A stretch of 64,000 nt of DNA from Yamagishiella unicocca (taxonomy: Eukaryota > Chlorophyta > Chlorophyceae > Chlamydomonadales > Volvocaceae). The position numbers were made by a program, and so were the translations under genes. Under the pieces are notes generated by a model. The model saw nothing but the letters and a program-made list of their open reading frames with translations. It had not been told where the DNA came from and made no database searches. The stretch is taken from contig BDSL01000071.1 of the NCBI GenBank assembly GCA_003116995.1, positions 248,001-312,000 of the forward strand. Reading direction: 5' to 3'. Positions 22,378 to 32,223 of the stretch are shown here, one piece after another (position 1 is the first letter of the stretch; each line of letters begins with the position of its first letter).

Positions 22378-24510
22378 TGCCGCTGTGATCCTGAGCGAGT
22401 CCTGAAGTGAAACTTAAGCGCCGCGAATAGGTCGTGGCACCGTCGACGTCTCAATTGTTGGCGGCTGGGGTTGTTTAGCTTAGAAGGTAAATAACTTCCT
22501 TGCTGAAAGTTTTTTGATAAGTCCGATTCTCCTGAGGGTGTCCGGAAGTCTCCTTCTTGTGACGGTCCAGCAATGGAATGCGCCAGCTCGGCTTTTTCCG
22601 AAGCAGATCCGCTTGTGGGACGAGCAGTGCCGTACACGTCCGAGTTGGCTCCGCTGGCCCACTTGAGTTATTGGCAATGCTTCACAGCTCATTTCTCGCA
22701 AAAACCTTGCATTTCGCCTCAGCTCAAGACCATCACCCATTAATTTACCTTGCTTGCGTTGTTGCTAAGCGACGTTTAGGAACGGTCACTTGCGCATTTG
22801 GCCAACTTGGCACTTGATGTTCTGCCCATTTTCTTGTCAAAATTAGCGCGATACGTAACGCAAACGCTTATATATTCAAAAAACGTTATTTCGTGCGGCG
22901 GCGGCGTGGCAACAAGTTACCGCCCCAGTGTGAGGGATGGCGGGCCCCCTCGCCAGCGGCGGTGTAACAACCTGCAGCAGCAGTATTAAACAGCAACTTG
23001 CCTCTAGAACGCGTCCAGTCCCATTTATTTTTCAACATGGACAGAAGGAGGGCAGAATCAGCACAACCGACCAACCAATGCTGCCAACGGTCTGCATTTC
23101 GCGTCTCACCCGAGGCCTCTTGTCGACCTCGTATCCATGCAGCGATGTTCCGTATTGATTATGCTCCTGGAATGTGATATCACAGGCACATAAGTAGCGG
23201 ATGGCCCCGTTGACCATATGCTATTGGGTTGCAAAGCGTCGTGTAGACCAGGTCACGAACCAGACTAAGCCACTGCATGAAGGCATACATCCGGCATTCT
23301 GCCGCCAGCAGCGGCAATGGTCGCCGTCTTGCCGAGCAGCCGGGTAACCAGCCAACCAGATTCTGGACTGGGCACGCCCGCCCGTTCAAGCTACAATCAG
23401 CGAGGTCCAGGTGCTGCATCTCATATTTGCAGTGCGTCCTTTGTGCCGGCGTGTGCATCCTAGCATTGGCACTCATGGACATGCGCACTCCGGCGTTCGT
23501 GGTTCCCCACGCTAGCAGCTGAAGGGCAAGGGCGGCCGCTCCCTTCAACCCCATCCTTGTCCTCAATCCTCATCTGGCCCTCGGTGCATGCACATCGGTT
23601 ACAACCCATCCGATGGCCTGCTCTCTTTCTGGTCCTGGAACCGCGAAGCTTGCTGAAGTTGTAACGGCGCAAGGCCGCAGCACGTTGGCTGTGGCCACCA
23701 ACACCGTCGTCTCCTTCAGTGTCAGGGCGATGTGCCCGACACATGATCTCGCATCCTCTGGGCAGCACACTCGTCTTTACGACATCGAAGCCTGGGGCCA
23801 GGGAGGTGGCTTTGCTGGTGCACAGGCAGGGAGCCGTACAGGGCCCGTGCACATGCTTGTGAGTGGGGCACAGACAAATTTTGTAGATTGTTTGTTACAA
23901 ATTATGATGTTTTCTTGAACTATGGTGAGTGGGCATTCCGAGGCAGTTACTGTATCGGTTGACCGGGCTTCGGTGAACCGGGCGCCTCGTTCACACTACC
24001 GGGTCAGCCAGCCGGTTTGGTAAACGGCCCGGCAGGTCGGTAACCTGGTGGCAATCGAGGGTATAAGGCCTCTACCCAGCCTTCCAGGTGACCACCTCCG
24101 CTTCTTACATCAAACTCAATGAACTTACGCAAACTAGGCGTCCGCTAACCATTCACGTCTCCGCACTCGTCGCCACCCTGTCGTACGGTCAACACACCAA
24201 CGCTACGCGCATACGTGGCCCCTCGTGGCCCCACCCCCCCCCGCCTCCGGGGTGTTGCGAGGGCCCCTTCGCGCGAACGCAGCTTGTGTGTGTGTGTGTG
24301 TGTGTGTGTGTCTTCACTTCAGCAGTAGCAAGCTGTGACTGCGTGGCGGTGAGACGCGCCTGGGCGGAAGCTGCTGACATCATCCAACAGACAAAAGGAA
24401 GGCATTCAAAAGTAGTAGGCTTATATGCACATTCACAAACAATTTCTGCGTTGTGTTCCTGCGAGCGGCCGCACGACAAAAAAAATTCCGGCAGGAGGCT
24501 CCAGAGACGA
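22378..24510. other. Gene-poor stretch upstream of the MYB gene
   Basis: No coding exon recognised. The part next to 22377 should hold the MYB promoter. 22400-23200 is clearly AT-richer than the genes. A (GT)n run lies at 24286-24311. A short phrase near 23709 (CTCCTTCAGTGTCAGG) recurs at 26031 at the edge of repeat B and at 27494. Confidence 0.45.
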
Positions 24511-24682
24511 GGGCGCACGGGCCTACCGCGCTCGGGGATCCGGCCAATCACTTTGCAACTCGCTATATGCTCCAAACTTTGTTTGTAGTGCTTGTATCTA
24601 CCGGTATAATCACATATACGTCGACTTCGTTGCTTGCACTGCGACCTTCGGAATTTGACTCTCCAAACCTTGACAGCCCAAG

Positions 24683-24836
24683 ATGGCTGAGGCACCAACA
24701 TTTCTGGAGCATTTCCAGTTGAACGTGGGCGACTCTGGTGTCATTGAGCACGGCGGCGCGGAGACTGCTGCGGACGTGACAGACGACCTTGTAGCAAACG
24801 TCGCGCTGGCCAGCCACAGGGCGCAAGCCGTGAAAG
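24683..24836 (+). CDS. Possible first exon, unknown protein (left foldback arm)
   Basis: An ATG-started frame of 51 codons, beginning MAEAPTFLEHFQLNVGDSG and ending VKG at a good donor (AAAG then GTGCGT). The same frame exists in inverted orientation at 25315-25070, with only two substitutions in the shared part (D/N and A/S); there the donor GT reads CT and the frame runs on. Keeping the frame open in both arms suggests a captured or duplicated exon, but no downstream exon was found and I do not recognise the protein. Confidence 0.3.
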
Positions 24837-25069
24837 GTGCGTGGGCGTGAATGCATGCTTAGATTGCTGGTCTGCATTTGCACATAGCAATCAATTGAGG
24901 CTGGACGCCGCTCACGCTGCGGAATCGCAGCGGCAGCGTTCCCAACGCCGCGGTTGCCCAGCTGGAGCGGAACAAGCAGCGGGTGGCGTCTGGAGGCACG
25001 TGCCAGACACCACCCGCTGCTTGTTCCGCTCCAGCTGGGCAACCGCGGCGTTGGGAACGCTGCCGGAGC

Positions 25070-25315
25070 TCAGGGCTGCGATTCCGCAGCGTGAGCGGCG
25101 TCCAGCCTCAATTGATTGCCATGTGCAAATACAGACCAGCAATCTAGGAATGCCCACGCAGCTTTCACGGCTTGCGCCCTGTGGCTGGCCAGCGAAACGT
25201 TTGCTACAAGGTTGTCTGTCACGTCCGCAGCAGTCTCCGCGCCGCCGTGCTCAATGACACCAGAGTCGCCCACGTTCAACTGGAAGTGCTCAAGAAATGT
25301 TGGTGCCTCAGCCAT
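25070..25315 (-). pseudogene. Inverted copy of the MAEAPTFLEHFQ exon (right foldback arm)
   Basis: Reads MAEAPTFLEHFQLNVGDSG like the left arm, but the donor position is CT instead of GT, so the frame runs on into the arm's non-coding part for 81 codons in total. It differs from the left copy at two residues before that point. It is likely the non-functional partner of an inverted duplication. Confidence 0.35.
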
Positions 25316-25509
25316 CTTGGGCTGTCAAGGTTCGGAGGGTCAAATTCCGAAGGTCGTAGTGCAAGCAACGGAGTAACGGTTACAGTGGGTTCCAGACCAA
25401 GAGGTATTTGTGATACCGGTCGATACAAGCACTACAAACAAAGTTTGGAGCATATAGCGAGTTGCAAAGTGATTGGCCGGATCCCCGAGCGCGGTAGGCC
25501 CGTGCGCCC

Positions 25510-26033
25510 GAGCGCTAAACTAAAAAGCTTGATCCGCGCTCGTGGACCGAATCGCCTGCCGCCATCACCCCCCTTGATGCCTCACGGCCGCACGAGTATG
25601 CTCCACTTTTCAGTCAGGGCGATGCGCTGGCTCCTCAGCACCCTTGCGCTCTCCTTCGTACCTGGCGTGCACATCCAAACATGCTCGCGTAGGGAATTGA
25701 ACCTGAGCGAAGTCCCCAGCTGCACCAATACGAAGTACCGTGGGCGGGTTGCGGCTGACCCCATCCCCAACATCTTCTCGCCGCCTCTCCCCCGTGCAGT
25801 AAGGGAACAAACACAGGTTTCTCGGTAACCAATACAAGTGCTCCAGCATGCGCCCACAACTATGTGTCCGAAGACACTGCGCCAGCTACTATACCTATGT
25901 CGTGTAACCGGTCTGTATGCCACCCCCTACTAAGTGTCCTGAGCATGAAATAGATAGTGAAACTCAGGTGACGAGCCTCTGGAGCGGCAAGTCAAGTCAA
26001 CCAAGGAAGGCCTACTCCCAAACGCCTGCGTCT
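25510..26033. other. Non-coding stretch between foldback element and repeat B
   Basis: No gene recognised. It contains a reverse-oriented copy of the short interspersed repeat at about 25838-25925 (GCATGCGCCCAC, CCGAAGACACTGCGCCAG, TGTAACCGGTCTG), one of the few copies outside an intron. Confidence 0.5.
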
Positions 26034-26600
26034 CCTTCAGTGTCAGGCGATGGCCCGATGGTCTTCTGCAGCCCATGCAGCAGTCCCTACTACGCCTGCC
26101 AACAGCGGCACCATCGGGCGCTTCAGAGCCACACGCGCGCTGCGTGGTTCCAAGCAACCAAGCCACCTGCACGGATAAGCCAGGTACCCAAATACATGCG
26201 GCCTCCGTCGAGAGCTCTCCGCCTCTCCCGCTACACTTCCCGTGTCCCGTAAATAGCCGGTTCTTTTTTTAACCCCCCTTCCCCGCCCAGCTTGCCACTC
26301 TCGACGACACAACGCCGGTTGGTGACATTTGGTCAAGTCTCTGTGCACGTAGCAGTAACTGTTACATTCCCTTGCATTTCAGCACAAGTAAAAACATTGT
26401 GCATAACGTAGCAGTAACTTGTTACATTCCCTTGCATTTCAGCACAATTAGAACCATGGTGCATTTTCAGGGCGTTGTCCACCCGCATCCATCTGCGGCC
26501 GGGTGAGCGGGGGCCAGGGCGCCTTGCCATGCGCGCCCAGTTGCTCGCGCTGCTGCCTTACCGGCGAGGCCGTGGAGGGCCTCGTCGCTTGCCTCGTGCC
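26034..26600. repeat. Repeat B, left copy
   Basis: About 567 bp, repeated at 27494-28061 with a constant offset of 1460 and no visible difference. Inside it are two tandem sub-copies of a roughly 60-bp unit (26346-26455; TTCCCTTGCATTTCAGCACA in each). The two B copies flank a copied MYB fragment. Confidence 0.92.
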
Positions 26601-27493
26601 GGCAGCCTACGGTACTACAGCGCATCCATGCACATGCAACGGCCCGCATCACAGCTCGGTACATCGCAGGACAGCGATGCCTGTAAAGCCCGATTTACCC
26701 ACTGAGGAAAGATGATAGGAACTCCCAACAGTATCCTTTGTTGCGATCGACTTTATGATGCAGACGAGGCTACACGCACAACCGGCGCGTCCAATGAGGC
26801 CATGGCACTCATTTACTCTCACTAGCACGTACCAAAGAGCTCACGTGGAAACAGGTAAGGCGTTAACGTTATCGCGCTTGCGTTCCGACGACGCATTTCT
26901 GCGAAGACCCATGCACTGCTATCAAAAAATCAGGACTCGTTCCTGTACACTCGAGGCCGCTGATCCACCAACCGCAAGCCGATGAACACGCTTAACCGAA
27001 TCCAGTTCGAAATTTTGGTTCCACTTAAACAAGGAAGGCGAGGGGGTCAGAGAAGCCGCCGCCGCAGCCTAGCCGGCTGAAATCGTATGTTGTTGACGGG
27101 TAGCACGGCTGCTGGAAAAAGGGCGCTGGTTGCTGCGGCAGCAGCTGCTGGCTGTAGAGGTTGGATGAATCGCCGGAGAATGCCAGCGATACGTCCAGGT
27201 CCTGGCACGCCCAATGGCAAAGGCGTAAGGCAGGGGGGAGATAAGACAGGTTCGGTGGGAAAGCACGCGTGAGCTTCATGTTCGGGCTAATCTGAAACCT
27301 CCCGACCCTGCCCGGTTGCAACACACGCATACCACGCAACACCAGCAAGGATGCCCCCCCTCATCACGCGAACGCAGTTCCTCCGAGGTTGCCATGGACA
27401 CCCTCGCAGACGCCTGCCGGCCACGCACCTGCATCGTCCAAGGGAAGTCGCTGACCGTCCGCAGCGGCGGCGGCTGCAGCTGCAATTGTAGTT
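26599..27493 (-). pseudogene. Segment A': displaced copy of the MYB 3' end
   Basis: A copy of 18780-19674. It holds the last MYB exon (27201-27025), its intron, and the first part met on the plus strand of the penultimate exon (27429-27493), which then breaks off inside coding sequence. There is no promoter, no DNA-binding domain and no start, so it cannot make a MYB protein. It sits exactly between two copies of repeat B. The apparent identity with the source points to a recent event or an assembly artefact. Confidence 0.88.
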
Positions 27494-28061
27494 CCTTCAG
27501 TGTCAGGCGATGGCCCGATGGTCTTCTGCAGCCCATGCAGCAGTCCCTACTACGCCTGCCAACAGCGGCACCATCGGGCGCTTCAGAGCCACACGCGCGC
27601 TGCGTGGTTCCAAGCAACCAAGCCACCTGCACGGATAAGCCAGGTACCCAAATACATGCGGCCTCCGTCGAGAGCTCTCCGCCTCTCCCGCTACACTTCC
27701 CGTGTCCCGTAAATAGCCGGTTCTTTTTTTAACCCCCCTTCCCCGCCCAGCTTGCCACTCTCGACGACACAACGCCGGTTGGTGACATTTGGTCAAGTCT
27801 CTGTGCACGTAGCAGTAACTGTTACATTCCCTTGCATTTCAGCACAAGTAAAAACATTGTGCATAACGTAGCAGTAACTTGTTACATTCCCTTGCATTTC
27901 AGCACAATTAGAACCATGGTGCATTTTCAGGGCGTTGTCCACCCGCATCCATCTGCGGCCGGGTGAGCGGGGGCCAGGGCGCCTTGCCATGCGCGCCCAG
28001 TTGCTCGCGCTGCTGCCTTACCGGCGAGGCCGTGGAGGGCCTCGTCGCTTGCCTCGTGCCG
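27494..28061. repeat. Repeat B, right copy
   Basis: Same sequence as 26034-26600. The left edge follows the broken MYB exon directly (GTAGTT then CCTTCAG). The right edge departs at GCCTCGTGCCGG, where the left copy instead runs into segment A'. The shared CCGG at that junction is a microhomology. Confidence 0.92.
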
Positions 28062-28637
28062 GGGCCGGGCCACGCCGTCATGCCAACCCCCAGCGGCACC
28101 CGGAGTCCCCCGTTGTCCTGTACGTCACTGTACGCCACTCATGTTCCTTCCCTGGTTATTTTCTTCCCTGGTTACGGACACTGACCAGAGCCACCGCCTC
28201 CCCCTCGATCACCCTGATCCCCACCGCGACGTCCTCGCTCGTCCGGTTACTGGTAGTTGGTTGGTTGGTTGGTTGTCCGTGGACTTCTGCGGCCCAAATG
28301 CGGAACGAAACACACCAAGCCACCACCACTGCGCCCAGTCAGTGCGTGGCTGCCTCCCTGCCCGCGCGACGCATCGTGGCTAGTTGTGGCGGGGTGCGTG
28401 TGATCCAGGGAGGGCGACGAGCTGGTCAAGCGGGGGAGGGCTCCAGGGAGGGTTGACGAGCTGGTGAAACGGGGGAGGGCTTCAGGGAGGGTTGACGAGC
28501 TGGTGAGGCGAGGAAGAGCTCCAGGGAGGAAGGGGGAGGGGCTCGCGGCCTCCATGTGTGTGTGTGTTTGTGTGTGATTGGGGGGTTGGCGAGATGGTTT
28601 GGGGGGAGGGGCCCTGCCGGGTCGCGAGGCGGCGGCC
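28062..28637. other. Downstream flank of the RTRAF gene
   Basis: No gene recognised. It should contain the 3' UTR of the minus-strand RTRAF gene. Three imperfect repeats of a roughly 40-bp unit (GGGAGGGCTCCAGGGAGG, GACGAGCTGGT) lie at 28410-28535, followed by a short GT run. Confidence 0.5.
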
Positions 28638-31600
28638 TCAGCGGCCCACCTTGCCCAGGCTGGAGTCCGTCTTGGGGTTGGCTGTGTACTCCTGGGGGGG
28701 GGCCGGACGCAGCTTACGTGACGCAGCATTACGTTTGGCATTACGTGTGGCATTACGTTTGGCATTACGTGTGGCATTACGTGTGGCATTACGTGTGGCA
28801 TTACGTGTGGCACTACGTGTGGCATTACGTGTGGCGTTACGTTTGGCATTACGTGTGGCATTACGTGTGCCATTACGTGTGGCATTACGTGTGGCATTAC
28901 GTGTGGCATTACGTGTGGCATTACGTGTACACCGTACAAAGGCGTGGGCGGTGTGGCGGTCGGAGACCATGCTGACCCCTGGGCTGGTGATGGGTACTTC
29001 ACATACGAGTGCAGTCCTACTTGCAACGGCAAGCAGACGATCGGCCAATGGGAACGTTGTTGCCCTCCCCGCCCACGCTTCTCCTCTCTACCCCCTGCCC
29101 GCCCACGGTTTTTCTCCCCACCCACGGTACTCCTCTCTACCCCCTGCCCGTCCCCCTGCTCTCACCCCCATCCCTCAGCCCCTTTTTTAACACCTCCTCA
29201 GCCCACCTGCATCTCCACGAGTGCGTGATCGATCTGAGACTGCAGCCGCCGTAGGTCCCGAATGTACAGCAGCCGTAGCGCGACGGCCGCCGTGGACAGC
29301 GCCTCCCCTGTGACACGGCCGTACCGCCCGTCCGTACGTACGGCGAGCGAAATACGTGGGTTGTTCGCGGGGAGGGAAGGGGAGCGCGGGTGAGGTGAGG
29401 TGGGGCGCCTACATTGGTTTTAAAACCTGCGAAGACGGCCACCGACAGCAGCAGCAGCGATAGCATCATCTGGCCAATCGGTTAACCATACACCGCCTCC
29501 AGCAGGCCTCCGCCTCACAACAACCCCAACAACTTCAACAACCCACCCACCCTGCTTCTAAACGGATTTTCTTTTGTACACGGGTCTTCCTGGCAACCCA
29601 CGCAGCCCGCCGGCCCACCCACCTTCCACCTCGAACCCGAGCGGCACACCGGCCAGCACCTGCCCGGCCGGCTGGCCCTGGGCCCACACGCCTTCCCTCA
29701 GCGCAGGGCCCACCTGACACACCAACCGCTGCGCAACGGCCTGCACCGGACAGCGGAGGGGCACGGTTGCGTGAGGGGTCTGGGGGGGAGGCCGCCCTGA
29801 GAAGCAGCTGCCGCCTGGCGCTGCTACTGCGATAGCTGCCGCTCTGCTACTGCCGCCCTTCCGACTAGGGACACCAGCGCCTCCCAGCGCAGTGTTGCGG
29901 GTTAGACAGCTTGGCGATAAGGCCCACCTGCACACCTGCGCATCCTTCCCTTCCCCAACCCCGAAGACCGGGTTCCCGCTCCCGTTACCTTCTACCCCTC
30001 CTCCACCCCGACCCGCAGCTCCCGTTACCTTCTACCCCTCCCCCCTCCCCCTTTTTTCTAGCATCCACGGGTCTTCCTCGGAACCCCCACCCCCCGCAGC
30101 TCACCCTCAGCTCCGCCGCAACGTCCAGCTTGGTACCTTCGGCGGTGACGTCAGCAGCCGCGGCCGCCGCCGAGGTGGAGATGCCCCCCGGGGGCCCTCC
30201 CTGGACCGCTCGGATCAGCTGCAGCACCGCCGCCTCCACGCGGGGATCTTGGACTGCGAGGGTGAGGGTGAGTTGGTAGTGGTGGGTAGCGTACAAACGA
30301 CGGAGGCATGAAGGGTTGCAGGCACCCAGGCGGCACCCAGGCGCCCGAAGGTAGCTACCTGGGTTTGGCTGGGTAGCTACCTTCGGTTGCGACAGCGTGT
30401 CACTCGCCCATACCCCGTATCCACTCATTACCCCCGACACTTAGTTGCCTCCCCCCCGACATCCCAACATTGCCCGTCTCCCTGGAGCTTACGATCAGAG
30501 AAGGCTTCGTCACCTCCAGAGGCCCCCCCTGGAGCCTTAGCGGCGGTTGAGGGCGCCGCGGGCGCCGCTGCCCCTGAGTGCGGTCCGGCCCCGATAGCGG
30601 CGGTTGCTACAGCAGCAGTTGGCGGTTGGCTCGGTCCTGCCAGCTTATCAGCTGTTGCGGAGGTATGGGTGCGCCAATGCCGAGATGTCAGGTGCGAGAG
30701 AGACATTGGGCGACCGGGAGCAGGGCCGGGAGCGTACGAATGATAAATTAGTATAACGGGCGTATGGGGCTCTGCTGGAGTTGTCAAAAAAACGATGAAC
30801 AGGTCGGCAACAAACGAGGCACACAACGGTAAAACAAGGTTGTGCTCCAGGGAAGGCAGACAGTTCCCGACGGACTGTGACCGCCAACCGCCGTAACCCA
30901 CGACCGGCACGCCAACGGCCCCAACTCCCACCGTTGTCCTCGTACTCCAGGTTCAGCGCGAAGGCCACCAGCCACTCGACCGCCCGCTGGAACTCTCCTG
31001 CCGGCACCGGGCAGTCGAGGTCTCGGAGGTACTGTGCGGAGCGGAAAGGGGTTGGCATAAAAAACGTTTTCGCGACAGGGAGGAAAGGGGGGTTCCAATA
31101 AAAGAACCGGTAACGCGACTGGGGAAGTGCAGCGGGTGCATAGCCTTATAGGAAAGGGGTGTGTGTGTGTGTGTGTGTGTGTAAAAACCGTCTTGCGCGA
31201 CGGGACAGGATAGTTTGCGCATGGTCAATTTTGTGGGCGCATGCTGGAGCACTGGGACTGGCTACCGGCGAAGCTGTTGCGGCGCTGTGAGTAGGTGGAG
31301 GGACAACGGGGCACGCAGCTGGGGCCAGAATGACGCGTGGGAGGAATATCGCAGCTCAGAGAGGATGAGCCGAACAGACGAAAACGGAGATGAAGACGAA
31401 AACGGAGGCGAAGATGGAAACGGAAGCGATGACGAAAACGGAGGAAGTGGTTTAAGGTTATAGGGTTTTTAAGGAGGAGCCAAGCATGCACCACAAATGC
31501 ATCGGGTCGGCGGGCTGTGGTGCGTTTCGTAAAGTCGGCGCGCAAGCAGGGGACACGCACCTTCTTAAACGCCGCGTCCCACCCCGCAGATTGTACATCG

Positions 31601-32223
31601 GCAAGGGCCTTGCGGTCTCCAATTTTGTATTCGCGGATCTGGGATTTGAAACGGGAAAGTCCGAGGCGGGGGTTGCCGTTGTGAGCAGGGGAGCCGTGGG
31701 GCGTACGACTTCGACACCGCGGTCAGGGGATGATGGCTGCGGGCGGGCCATGCAAGGTGGTGGCCCCTCGCACGGTGGACCAAGGCACGAGCTTCTCCTC
31801 CTTCAACATAACGAGTCGGGTGAAGGGCGTGCAACGCTGCTCGAGGTGCGGGCCGGATAATTATCCGACGCAGGCAACGCCGTAGACTGTACCACAGGTC
31901 CCGTTAACTTAATGGGGTGAACGACAGGAAGACCAGTCCGAACGCATAAGTTATGAGCATCCTCTCCTAAGGCTACAGCTGGTGCACCTCAGTTATGCAT
32001 CGAAGCAATGCCCCGATTGCTTGCAGCGTATTGAAACGCACAGGAACACTATCATAACAAATTGCATATCACTTTTCAAGAAGGCCCTCTAGAATGCCAT
32101 CCATCCGGTTCTTACCTTCAGATTCTCGAGCCAGATGACGAGCTTTCGCGCTGTCTCGGCATTTGAGAAGTCCACCGCTTGTGAATATTGCAATGCTTTC
32201 AATTGGAATTCTAGCAGCGGCAT
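28638..32223 (-). CDS. RTRAF / CLE (C14orf166) family protein
   Basis: RNA transcription, translation and transport factor family; in animals CLE binds RNA polymerase II and belongs to the tRNA-splicing ligase (RTCB-DDX1) complex and to RNA granules. Eight exons in phase: 32223-32116, 31638-31561, 31031-30932, 30651-30493, 30253-30105, 29740-29623, 29307-29207, 28691-28638; 288 residues against about 244 in human. Matches: N-terminus LLEFQLKALQY and RKLVIWLENLK, IREYKIGDRKAL, YLRDLDCPVP, EWLVAFALNLEYEDN, LRLLYIRDLRRLQSQIDHAL, and the diagnostic end ANPKTDSSLGKVGR. The extra length is an Ala/Gly/Pro-rich central insertion (exons 30651-30493 and 30253-30105). No downstream partner gene is nearby. 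Confidence 0.95.
28728..28935. repeat. 12-bp tandem array in RTRAF intron
   Basis: About 17 head-to-tail copies of GTGGCATTACGT with a few variants (TTTGGC, GTGGCA/C). It fills most of the left part of the intron between the last two RTRAF exons. Confidence 0.95.
31093..31270 (+). repeat. Composite short interspersed repeat in RTRAF intron
   Basis: Two related units back to back: AACCGGTAACGCGACTGGGG, GTGCATAGCC, then after a (GT)n run AAAAACCGTC, GCGACGGGACAGGATAG, GCGCATGG, GTGGGCGCATGCTGGAGC and CTACCGGCGAAGCTG. A fragment of the same type precedes it at 31055-31080. Confidence 0.8.

Larger units (their letters stand above)
24511..25509. repeat. Large foldback inverted repeat (two ~490-bp arms, almost no spacer)
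   Basis: Left arm about 24511-24994 and right arm about 25005-25509 are reverse complements with scattered mismatches and one indel of about 30 bp. They meet at the perfect palindrome GGCACGTGCC (24995-25004). Outer ends read GGGCGCACGGGCCTACCGCG on the left and its complement on the right. No flanking target-site duplication is obvious and no transposase is present. This fits a foldback-type or non-autonomous DNA element, or an inverted duplication of host DNA; each arm carries the same short open frame starting MAEAPTFLEHFQ. Confidence 0.88.

Noticed and set aside
26034..28061. LTR retrotransposon with B as long terminal repeats
   Set aside because: The inside is a piece of the MYB gene with no gag/pol; no primer-binding site or TG/CA ends seen.
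28728..28935. CRISPR-like array
   Set aside because: Units are 12 bp and contiguous with no unique spacers; the genome is eukaryotic.
28556..29048. WHYV / RNAT repeat proteins
   Set aside because: Translations of the 12-bp intronic array; flanking exons of RTRAF explain the locus.
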